From positions 25,171,409-25,235,408 of the forward strand of contig OY727093.1 in assembly GCA_963402885.1 (NCBI GenBank): a stretch of DNA of 64,000 bases, read 5' to 3'. Shown piece after piece: positions 1-10,800 of the stretch. The translations under genes and the position numbers were made by a program. Origin of the DNA: Antedon bifida. Lineage: Eukaryota; Echinodermata; Crinoidea; Comatulida; Antedonidae. The notes beneath the pieces were generated by a model, which saw nothing but the letters and a program-made list of their open reading frames with translations, ran no database searches and was not told where the DNA came from. The first letter of the stretch is position 1. Every line of letters begins with the position of its first letter.

Positions 1-61
1 GTACCACCAAAATGGGTATGGTAGCGCACAGTGCTAAACTAAATCTTATCTATTATCACTG

Positions 62-3000
62 TGCTAAAGTACCACCAAAATGGGTATGGTAGCGAACAGT
101 GCTAAACTAGATCCTATTTATTATCACTGTGCGCGAGCGCAACCAAAATGGGTATAGTAGCGCACAGTTCTAAACTAAATCCGTTTTATTATCACTGTGC
201 TCAAGTACCACCAAATTGGGTATGGTAGCGCACTATGTTAAACTAGATCCTATGTATTATCACTGTGCTCGAGTGCAACCAAAACGGGTATACTAGCGCA
301 CAGTGCTAAACTAGATCCTATTTATTATCACTGTGCTCAAGTACCACCAAAATGAATATGGTAGCGCGCAGTGCTAAACTAGATTCTATGTATTATCACT
401 GTGCGCGAGTGCAACCAAAATGGCTATACTAGCGCACAGTGCTAAACTAGATCCTATTTATTATCACTGTGCTTAAGTACCACCAACATGGGTATGGTAG
501 CGCAGAGTGCTAAACTAGATTCTATTTATTATCACTGTGCTCAAGTACCACTAAAATGGGTATGGTATCACACTGTACTAATAAACTAGATCCTATGTAT
601 TATCACTGTGCGCGAGTGCAACAAAATGGGTATACTAGCGCACAGTGCGAAACTAGATCCTATTTACTATCACTGTGCGCAAGTACCACCAACATGGGTA
701 TGGTAGCGCACAGTGCTAAACTAAATCCTATTTATTATCACTGTGCGTGAGTGCAACCAAAATGGGTATGGTAGCGCACAGTGCTAAACTAGATCCTATG
801 TATTATCACTGTGCGCGAGTGCAACCACAATGGATATACTAGTCCACAGCGCTAAACTAGATGTTATATATTATCAATGTGCTCAAGTACAACCAAAATG
901 AATATGATAGCGCACAGTGCTAGAATAAATCGTTTTTATTATCACTGTGCTCAAGTACCACCAGAATGGGTATGATAGAGCACAGTGCTAAACTAGATCT
1001 TATTTATTATCACTGTGCTCAAGTACAACCAAAATGGATATGGTAGTCTACAGTGCTAAACTAAATCTTATTTATTATCACTGTGCACGAGTGCAACCAA
1101 ATAGGGTTTGAAGCGCACAATGCTAAACTAAATCCTTTTTATTATCACTGTGCACGAGCGCAACCAAAATGGGTATAGTAGCGCACAGTACTAAAAAGAT
1201 CCTATTATTATCACTGTGCTCAAGTACCACCAACATGGGTATAGTAGCGCACAGTGCTAAACTAGATCCTATTTATTATCACTGTGCGCAAGTACAACCA
1301 ATATGGGTATAACAGCGCATAGTGCTAAACTATATTTTATTTATTATCACTGTGCACGAGCGCAACCAAAATGGTTATAGTAGCGCACATTTCTACAAAA
1401 GATCCTATTTATTATCACTCTGCTCTAGTACCACCAAAATGGGTATGGTAGTGCACAGTGCTAAACTAGATCTTATGTATTATCCCGGTGCGCAAGTACA
1501 ACCAAAACGGGTATACTAGCGCACAGTGCTAAACTAGATCCTATTATTATCACTGTACTCAAGTACCACCAAAATGAATATGGTAGCGAACAGTGCTAAA
1601 CTAGATCCTATGTATTATCACTGTGCGCGAGTGCAACCAAAATGGGTATAATAGCGCACAGTGCTAAACTAGATCCTATTTATTATCACTGTGCTCAAGT
1701 ACCACCAACATGGGCATGGTAGCGCAGAGTGTTAAACTAGATCCTATTTATTATCACTGTGCTCAAGTACCACTAAAATGGGTATGTTAGCGCACTGTAC
1801 TAAACTAGATCCTATGTATTATCACTGTGCGCGAGTGCAACAAAGTTGGTATACTAGCGCACAGTGCTAAACTAGATCCTATTTATTATCACTGTGCTCA
1901 AGTACCACCAACATGGGTATGGTAGCGCACAGTGCTAAACTAGATCTTATCGATTATCACTGTGCGCGAGTGCAACCAAAATGGGTATACTAGCGCACAG
2001 TGCTAAACTAGATTTTATTTATTATCACTGTGCTAAAGTACCACCAAAATGGGTATGGTAGCGAACAGTGCTAAACTAGATCTTATCTATTATCACTGTG
2101 CGCGAGCGCAACCAAAATAGGTATAGTAGCGCACAGTTCTAAACTAAATCCGTTTTATTATCACTGTGCTCAAGTACCACCAAATTGGGTATGGTAGCGC
2201 ACTGTGTTAAACTAGATCCTATGTATTATCACTGTGCTCGAGTGCAACCAAAACGGGTATACTAGCGCACAGTGCTAAACTAGATCCTATTTATTATCAC
2301 TGTGCTCAAGTACCACCAAAATGAATATGGTAGCGCACAGTGCTAAACTAGATTCTATGTATTATCACTGTGCGCGAGTGCAACCAAAATGGCTATACTA
2401 GCGCACAGTGCTAAACTAGATCCTATTTATTATCACTGTGCTCAAGTACCACTAAAATAGGTATGGTATCACACTGTACTAAACTAGATCCTATGTATTA
2501 TCACTGTGCGCGAGTGCAACAAAATGGGTATACTAGCGCACAGTGCGAAACTAGACCCTATTTACTATCACTGTGCTCAAGTACCACCAACATGGGTATG
2601 GTAGCGCACAGTGCTAAACTAAATCCTATTTATTATCACTGTGCGTGAGTGCAACCAAAATGGGTATGGTAGCGCACAGTGCTAAACTAGATCCTATGTA
2701 TTATCACTGTGCGCGAGTGCAACCACAATGGATATACTAGTCCACAGCGCTAAACTAGATCTTATATATTATCAATGTGCTCAAGTACAACCAAAATGGA
2801 TATGATAGCGCACAGTGCTAAAATAAATCGTTTTTATTATCACTGTGCTCAAGTAACACCAGAATGGGTATGATAGAGCACAGTGCTAAACTAGATCTTA
2901 TTTATTATCACTGTGCTCAAGTACAACCAAAATGGATATGTAGCCCACAGTGCTAAACTAAATCTTATTTATTATCACTGTGCACGAGTGCAACCAAATG

Positions 3001-3930
3001 GGGTTTGAAGCGCACAGTGTTAAACTAAATCCTTTTTATTATCACTTTGCACGAGCGCAACCAAAATGGGTATAGTAGCGCACAGTACTAAAAAGATCCT
3101 ATTATTATCACTGTGCTCAAGTACCACCAACATGGGTATAGTAGCGCACAGTGCTAAACTAGATCCTATTTATTATCACTGTGCGCAAGTACAACCAATA
3201 TGGGTATAACAGCGCATAGTGCTAAACTAAATTTTATTTATTATCACTGTGCACGAGCGCAACCAAAATGGTTATAGTAGCGCACATTTCTACAAAAGAT
3301 CCTATTTATTATCACTGTGCTCTAGTACCACCAAAATGGGTATGGTAGTGCACAGTGCTAAACTAGATCTTATGTATTATCCCGGTGCGCAAGTACAACC
3401 AAAACGGGTATACTAGCGCACAGTGCTAAACTAGATCCTATTTATTATCACTGTGCTCAAGTACCACCAAAATGAATATGGTTGCGAACAGTGCTAAACT
3501 AGATCCTATGTATTATCACTGTGCGCGAGTGCAACCAAAATGGGTATAATAGTGCACAGTGCTAAACTAGATCCTATTTATTATCACTGTGCTCAAGTAC
3601 CACCAACATGGGCATGGTAGCGCAGAGTGCTAAACTAGATCCTATTTATTATCACTGTGCTCAAGTACCACTAAAATGGGTATGGTAGCGCACTGTACTA
3701 AACTAGATCCTATGTATTATCACTGTGCGCGAGTGCAACAAAGTTGGTATACTAGCGCACAGTGCTAAACTAGATCCTATTTATTATCACTGTGCTCAAG
3801 TACCACTAACATGGGTATGGTAGCGCACAGTGCTAAACTAAATCTTATCTATTATCACTGTGCGCGAGTGCAACCAAAATGGGTATACTAGCGCACAGTG
3901 CTAAACTAGATTTTATTTTATTTATTATCA
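62..3930 (+). repeat. Tandem duplication of a ~1.9 kb higher-order unit
   Basis: Copy 1 runs from about 62 to 2,030 and copy 2 from about 2,031 to 3,930, directly adjoining. Private variants pair up: GTGCTAAAG at 62 and 2,031, CCAAATTGGG at 211 and 2,180, AACCACAATGG at 823 and 2,721, TATCCCGGTG at 1,481 and 3,378, and CAAAGTTGGT at 1,841 and 3,739. The offset falls from 1,969 to 1,901 between 240 and 560, so copy 2 lacks one 68-bp monomer. It then falls by 3 bp because copy 1 has an extra ATA near 581. The boundaries are accurate to about half a monomer. Confidence 0.85.
774..816. repeat. Example of the intra-monomer inverted repeat (dyad A)
   Basis: GCGCACAGTG at 774-783 and CACTGTGCGC at 807-816 are perfect 10-bp reverse complements separated by 23 bp of TA-rich sequence. 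The same arrangement recurs in most monomers of the window. In the flavour ending GTGCTC, 8 bp of the stem remain. The example is listed once; it could form a DNA cruciform or an RNA hairpin, or be a split protein-binding site. Which of these, if any, is not shown by the sequence. Confidence 0.85.
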
Positions 3931-4516
3931 CTGTGTTCAAGTACCACCAAAATGGGTATGGTAGCGCACAGTGCTAAACTAGATCCTATTTATTATCACT
4001 GTGCTCAAGTACCACCAAAATGGGTATGATAGCTCTCAGTGCTAAAGTATATCCTATTTATTATCACTGTGCTCAAGTACCACCAAAATGAATATGGTAG
4101 CGCACAGTGCTAAACAAGATCCTATGTATTATCACTGTGCGCGAGTGCAACTAAAATGGATATACTAGCGCACAGTGCTAAACTAGATCCTCTTTATTAT
4201 CACTGTGCTCAAGTACCACAAACATGGATATGGTAGCTCAGAGTGCTAAACTAGATCCTATGTATTATCACTGTGCGCGAGTGCAACAAAATGGTATACT
4301 AGCGTACAGTGCGAAACTAGATCCTATTTATTATCACTGTGCTCAAGTACCACCAACATGGGTATGGTAGCGCACAGTGCTAAACTAAATCCTATTTATT
4401 ATCACTGTGCGTGAGTGCAACCAAAATGGATATACTAGTCCACAGCGCTAAACTAGATCTTATATATTATCACTGTGCTCAAGTACCACCAAAATGGGTA
4501 TGGTAGCGCACAGTGC

Positions 4517-6130
4517 TAAACTAGATCTTATGTATTATCAATGTGCTCAAGTACAACCAAAATGGATATGGTAGCTCACAGTGCCAAACTAAATCTTATC
4601 TATTATCACTGTGCGCGAGTGCAACCAAAATGGGTATACTAGCGCACAGTGATAAACTAGATCCTATTTATTATCACTGTGCTCAAGTACCACCAACATG
4701 GGTATGGTAGCGCACAGTGCTAAAGTATATCCTATTTATTATCACTGTGCTCAAGTACCACCAAAATGAATATGGTAGCGCACAGTACTAAACAAGATCC
4801 TTTGTATTATCACTGTGCGCGAGTGCAACTAAAATGGGTATACTAGCGCACAGTGCTAAACTAGATCCTCTTTATTATCAATGTGCTCAAGTACCATAAA
4901 CATGGATATGGCATCTCAGAGTGCTAAACTAGATCCTATTTATTATCACTGTGCTCAAGTACCATCAAAATGGGTATGGTAGCCCACAGTGCTAAACTAA
5001 ATCTTATTTATTATCACTGTGCTCAAGTACCACTAAAATGGGTATGGTATCACACTGTACTAAACTAGATCCTATGTATTATCACTGTGCGCGAGTGCAA
5101 CAAAATGGGTATACTAGCGTACAGTGCGAAACTAGATCCTATTTACTATCACTGTGTTCAAGTACCACCAAAATGGGTATGGTAGCGCACAGTGCTAAAC
5201 TAGATCCTATTTATTATCACTGTGCGCGAGCGCAACCAAAATGGGTGTAGTAGCGCACAGTTTTAAACTAAATCCGTTTTATTATCACTGTGCTCAAGTA
5301 CCACAAAAATGGGTATGGTAGCGCACTGTGTTAAACTAAATCCTATTTATTATCACTGTGCTCAAGTACCACCAAAATGGGTATGGTAGCGCACTGTGTT
5401 AAACTAAATCCTATTTATTATCACTGTGCTCAAGTACCACCAAAATGGGTATGGTAGCGCACAGTGCTAAACTAGATCTTATATATTATCAATGTGCTCA
5501 AGTACAACCAAAATGGATATGGTAGCTCACAGTGCCAAACTAAATCTTATCTATTATCACTGTGCGCGAGTGCAACCAAAATGGGTATACTAGCGCACAG
5601 TGATAAACTAGATCCTATTTATTATCACTGTGCTCAAGTACCACCAACATGGGTATGGTAGCGCACAGTGCTAAACTAGATTCTATTTATTATCACTGTG
5701 CTCAAGTACCACTACAATGGGTATGGTATCACACTGTACTAAACTAGATCCTATGTATTATCACTGTGCGCGAGTGCAACAAAATGGGTATACTAGCGCA
5801 CAGTGCGAAACTAGATCCTATTTACTATCACTGTGTTCAAGTACCACCAAAATGGGTATGGTAGCGCACAGTGCTAAACTAGATCCTATTTATTATCACT
5901 GTGCGCGAGCGCAACCAAAATGGGTGTAGTAGCGCACAGTTTTAAACTAAATCCGTTTTATTATCACTGTGCTCAAGTACCACAAAAATGGGTATGGTAG
6001 CGCACTGTGTTAAACTAAATCCTATTTATTATCACTGTGCTCAAGTACCACCAAAATGGGTATGGTAGCGCACTGTGTTAAACTAAATCCTATTTATTAT
6101 CACTGTGCTCAAGTACCACAAAAATGGGTA
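4517..6130 (+). repeat. Local tandem duplication with 951- and 679-bp offsets
   Basis: The marker GTGCCAAACT occurs at 4,581 and 5,532 (offset 951, near 14 monomers). Downstream, the GGTATCACACTG monomer at about 5,046 reappears at about 5,725. The GGGTGTAGTAGCGC variant followed by CAGTTTTAAAC reappears at the same 679-bp offset (about 10 monomers). The second copy therefore lost about four monomers relative to the first. This is the pattern expected from unequal exchange in a tandem array. Confidence 0.75.
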
Positions 6131-7531
6131 TGATAGCTCTCAGTGCTAAAGTATATCACATTTATTATCACTGTGCTCAAGTACCACCAAAATGAATATG
6201 GTAGCGCACAGTGCTAAACTAGATCCTATGTATTATCACTGTGCGCGAGTGCAACTAAAATGGGTATATAGCGCACAGTGCTAAACTAGATCCTCTTTAT
6301 TATCACTGTGCTCAAGTACCACAAACATGGATATGGTAGCTCAGAGTGCTAAACTAGATCCTATTTATTATCACTGTCCTCAAGTACCACCAAAATTAGT
6401 ATGGTATCACACTGTACTAAACTAGATCCTATGTATTATCACTGTGCGCGAGTGCAACAAAATGGGTATACTAGCGCAGAGTGCGAAACTAGATCCTATT
6501 TATTATCACTGTGCTCAAGTACCACCAACATGGGTATGGTAGCGCACAGTGCTAAACTAAATCTTATTTATTATCACTGTGCGTGAGTGCAACCAAAAAG
6601 GGTATGGTAGCGCACAGTGCTAAACTAGATCCTATGTATTATCACTGTGCGCGAGTGCAACCAAAATGGATATACTAGTCCACAGCGCTAAACTAGATCT
6701 AATATATTATCAATGTGCTCAAGTACAACCAAAATGGATATGGTAGCGCACAGTGCTAAAATAAATCGTTTTTATTATCACTGTGCTCAAGTACCACCAA
6801 AATGGGTATGATAGAGCACAGTGCTAAACTAAATCTTATTTATTATCACTGCTCAAGTACCACCAAAATGGGTATGGTAGCGCACTATGCTAAACTAGAT
6901 CCTATGTATTATCACTGTGCGCGTGTGCAACCAAAATTTGCATAGTAGCGCAAAGTGCTAAACTAAATCCTATTTGTCAGCACTGTGCGCGAACGCTACC
7001 AAAATGGGTATAGTAGCGCACAGTGCTGACTAAATCCTATTTATTATCACTGTGCTCAAGTACCACCTAAATGGGTATGGTAGCTCACAGTGCTAAACTA
7101 AATCTTATCTATTATCACTGTGCGCGAGTGCAACCAAAATGGGTATACTAGCGCACAGTGCTAAACTAGATCCTATTTATTATCACTGTGCTCAAGTACC
7201 ACCAAAATGAATATGGTAGCGCACAGTGCTAAACTAGATTCTATGTATTATCACTGTGCGCGAGTGCAACCAAAATGGCTATACTAGCGCACAGTGCTAA
7301 ACTAGATCCTATTTATTATCACTGTGCTCAAGTACCACCAACATGGGTATGGTAGCGCAGAGTGCTAAACTAGATCCTATTTATTATCACTGTGCTCAAG
7401 TACCACTAAAATGGGTATTCATTCATTCATTCATTCATTCATAATAACATTTATTTCTTATCATTTCAAAGTAAACAAAATAACAATTTAAATATAAATA
7501 ATTAAGAGGCAAAACCCAGAAAGTAATAACA

Positions 7532-7551
7532 TTTGGAGGTTTCCCTCCAAA
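7532..7551 (-). other. 3'-UTR stem-loop with GAAA tetraloop in the antisense LINE
   Basis: TTTGGAGG (7,532-7,539) and CCTCCAAA (7,544-7,551) form a perfect 8-bp stem with a 4-base loop. On the minus strand, the element's sense strand, the loop reads GAAA, a GNRA tetraloop. It lies about 90 nt upstream of the GAAT tail. LINE reverse transcriptases of several clades recognise 3'-terminal RNA structures, so this is a candidate recognition hairpin. That role is an inference. Confidence 0.6.
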
Positions 7552-7702
7552 AAAACTTGTGACGGGTAGCCAGTTAAAAAGTTGTAATCATATTGGAGTT
7601 TAAACAAACAGAAACAAAACAAGACAACGACAAGTTAATAATAATAAAATACTATGGAAGCACAGAAAAACCAGAATAAACATGTTGTTTTATTATTATT
7701 AG

Positions 7703-7801
7703 TTATTTATGGAGTAGAATTTGTTTAAGTTTAAAAGAAAATTTATTTTTTGAAGGTGCCAATTTAATTTCGTCGGGGAGATCATTAAATAATTTGGTGC
7801 C
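7703..7801 (-). pseudogene. C-terminal fragment of LINE ORF2 (reverse transcriptase protein)
   Basis: The minus-strand reading frame begins at the truncation point (GGC at 7,801) and ends at TAA at 7,703: 32 residues with no internal stop. It contains LFNDLPDEIK followed by a lysine- and phenylalanine-rich end (FSFKLKQILLHK). This matches the usual C-terminus of Jockey-superfamily LINE proteins, where a W/F-N-x-L-P motif is followed by about 20 residues with F-K-x-x-L-K. The 31-33 kb element has the equivalent LWNSLNKSLF near its own C-terminus. The endonuclease and reverse transcriptase domains are absent, so it cannot be functional. Confidence 0.75.
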
Positions 7802-7806
7802 ACTAT

Positions 7807-10800
7807 GGTATGGTATCACACTGTACTAAACTAGATCCTATGTATTATCACTGTGCGCGAGTGCAACAAAATGGGTATACTAGCGCACAGTGCGAAACTA
7901 GATCCTATTTATTATCACTGTGCTCAAGTACCACCAACATGGGTATGGTAGCGCGCAGTGCTAAACTAAATCCTATTTATTATCACTGTGCGTGAGTGCA
8001 ACCAAAATGGGTATGGTTGCGCACAGTGCTAAACTAGATCCTATGTATTATCACTGTGCGTGAGTGCAACCAAAATGGATATACTAGTCCACAGCGCTAA
8101 ACTAGATCTTATATATTATCACTGTGCTCAAGTACCACCAAAATAGGTATAATAGCGCACAGTGCTAAACTAAATCCTATTTATTATCACTGCTCAAGTA
8201 CCACCTAAATGGGTATGGTAGCTCACAGTGCTAAACTAATTCTTATCTATGATCACTGTGCTCAAGTACCATCAACATGGGTATGGTAGCGCAGAGTGCT
8301 AAACTAGATCCTATTTATTATCACTGTGCTCAAGTACCACTAAAATGGGTATGGTATCACACTGTACTAAACTAGATCCTATGTATTATCACTGTGCTCA
8401 AGTACCACCTAAATGGGTATGGTAGCTCACAGTGCTAAACTAAATCTTATCTATTATCACTGTGCGCGAGTGCAACCAAAATGGGTATACTAGCGCACAG
8501 TGCTAAACTAGATCCTATTTATTATCACTGTGCTCAAGTACCACCAAAATGAATATGGTAGCGCACAGTGCTAAACTAGATTCTATGTATTATCACTGTG
8601 CGCGAGTGCAACCAAAATGGCTATACTAGCGCACAGTGCTAAACTAGATCCTATTTATTATCACTGTGCTCAAGTACCACCAACATGGGTATGATAGAGC
8701 ACAGTGCTAAACTAGATCTTATTTATTATCACTGTGCTCAAGTACCACCAAAATAGGTATAATAGCGCACAGTGCTAAACTAAATCCTATTTATTATCAC
8801 TGTGCTCAAGTACCACCTAAATGGGTATGGTAGCTCACAGTGCTAAACTAATTCTTATCTATTATCACTGTGCTCAAGTACCACCAACATGGGTATGGTA
8901 GCGCAGAGTGCTAAACTAGATCCTATTTATTATCACTGTGCTCAAGTACCACTAAAATGGGTATGGTATCACACTGTACTAAACTAGATCCTATGTATTA
9001 TCACTGTGCGCGAGTGCAACAAAATGGGTATGGTAGCGCACAGTGCTAAACTAAATCCTATTTATTATCACTGTGCGTGAGTGCAACCAAAATGGGTATG
9101 GTAGCGCACAGTGCTAAACTAGATCCTATGTATTATCACTGTGCGTGAGTGCAACTAAAATGGATATACTAGTCCACAGCGCTAAACTAGATCTTATATA
9201 TTATCACTGTGCTCAAGTACCACCAAAATGGGTATGGTAGCGCACAGTGCTAAACTAGATCTTATATATTATCAATGTGCTCAAGTACAACCAAAATGGA
9301 TATGGTAACTCTCAGTGCTAAACTAAATCTTATCTATTATCACTGTGCGCGAGTGCAACCAAAATGGGTATACTAGCGCACAGTGCTAAACTAGATTTTA
9401 TTTATTATCACTGTGTTCAAGTACCACCAAAATGGGTATGGTAGCGCACAGTGCTAAACTAGATCCTATTTATTATCACTGTGCTCAAGTACCACCAAAA
9501 TGGGTATGGTATCACACTGTACTAAACTAGATCCTATGTATTATCACTGTGCGCGAGTGCAACAAAATGGTATACTACTAGCGCACAGTGCGAAACTAGA
9601 TCCTATTTATTATCACTGTGCTCAAGTACCACCAACATGGGTATGGTAGCACACAGTGCTAAACTAAATTCTATTTATTATCACTGTGCGTGAGTGCAAC
9701 CAAAATGGGTATGGTAGCGCACAGTGCTAAACTAGATCCTATGTATTATCACTGTGCGCGAGTGCAACCAAAATGGATATACTAGTCCACAGCGCTAAAC
9801 TAGATCTTATATATTATCAATGTGCTCAAGTACCACCAAAATGGGTATGATAGAGCACAATGCTAAACTAGATCTTATTTATTATCACTGCTCAAGTACC
9901 ACCAAAATGGGTATGGTAGCGCACTATGCTAAACTAGATCCTATGTATTATCACTGTGCGCGTGTGCAACCAAAATTTGCATAGTAGCGCAAAGTGCTAA
10001 ACTAAATCCTATTTGTCAACACTGTGCGCGAACGCTACCAAAATGGGTATAGTAGCCACCAGTGCTGACTAAATCCTATTTATTATCACTGTGCTCAAGT
10101 ACCACCTAAATGGGTATGGTAGCTCACAGTGCTAAACTAAATCGTATCTATTATCACTGTGCGCGAGTGCAACCAAAATGGGTATACTAGCGCAAAGTGC
10201 TAAACTAGATTTTATTTATTATCACTGTGCTTAAGTACCACCAAAATGGGTATGGTAGCGCACTGTGTTAAACTAGATCCTATGTATTATCACTGTGCTC
10301 GAGTGCAACCAAAACGGGTATACTAGCGCACAGTGCTACACTAGATCCTATTTATTAACACTATGCGCGAGTGCAACTAAAATGGGTATAGTAGCGCATA
10401 GTGCTAGACTAAATACTATGTATTATCACTGTGCGCGAGTGCAACTAAAATGGGTATTCTAGCGCACAGTGCTAAACTAGATCCTCTTTATTATCACTGT
10501 GCTCAAGTACCACAAACATGGATATGGTAGCTCAGAGTGCTAAACTAGATCCTATTTATTATCACTGTCCTCAAGTACCACCAAAATGGGTATGGTATCA
10601 CACTGTACTAAACTAGATCCTATGTATTATCACTGTGCGCGAGTGCAACAAAATGGGTATACTAGCGCAGAGTGCGAAACTAGATCCTATTTATTATCAC
10701 TGTGCTCAAGTACCACCAACATGGGTATACTAGCGCACAGTGCTAAACTAAATCCTATTTATTATCACTATGCTCAAGTACCACCAAAATGAATATGGTA

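Larger units (their letters stand above)
1..7418 (+). repeat. 68-bp satellite array, segment 1
   Basis: This is a head-to-tail array of a monomer of about 68 bp. Landmarks in order are GTACCACC or GTGCAACC, AAAATGGGTAT, TAGCGCACAGTG, CTAAACTAGATCCTATTTAT and TATCACTGTGC. Two monomer flavours tend to alternate: one has TATGGTAGCGC and ends GTGCTCAAGTACC, the other has TATACTAGCGC and ends GTGCGCGAGTGC. Monomers differ by a few substitutions, and single-base or whole-monomer indels are common. The segment holds two clear higher-order duplications (62-3,930 and 4,517-6,130). Stop codons (TAG in GTAGCGC, TAA and TAG in CTAAACTAG) recur in every monomer. I see no gene. It ends where an antisense LINE fragment interrupts the sequence AAAATGGGTAT. 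Confidence 0.97.
7419..7806 (-). mobile_element. 5'-truncated antisense LINE (CR1/L2-like) 3' end
   Basis: This is a non-satellite block that opens with (TCAT)n, which on the minus strand is a 3' tail of GAAT repeats. Read on the minus strand it has the last 32 codons of a reverse-transcriptase ORF (7,703-7,801), then a 3' UTR with an AATAAA at 7,450-7,455, then the tail. The element is severed at its 5' end, as usual for target-primed reverse transcription. The satellite resumes in phase. GGTAT occurs at 7,414-7,418 and 7,807-7,811 and could be a 5-bp target-site duplication. The sequence differs from the 31-33 kb element, so it is a second LINE family. Confidence 0.85.
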
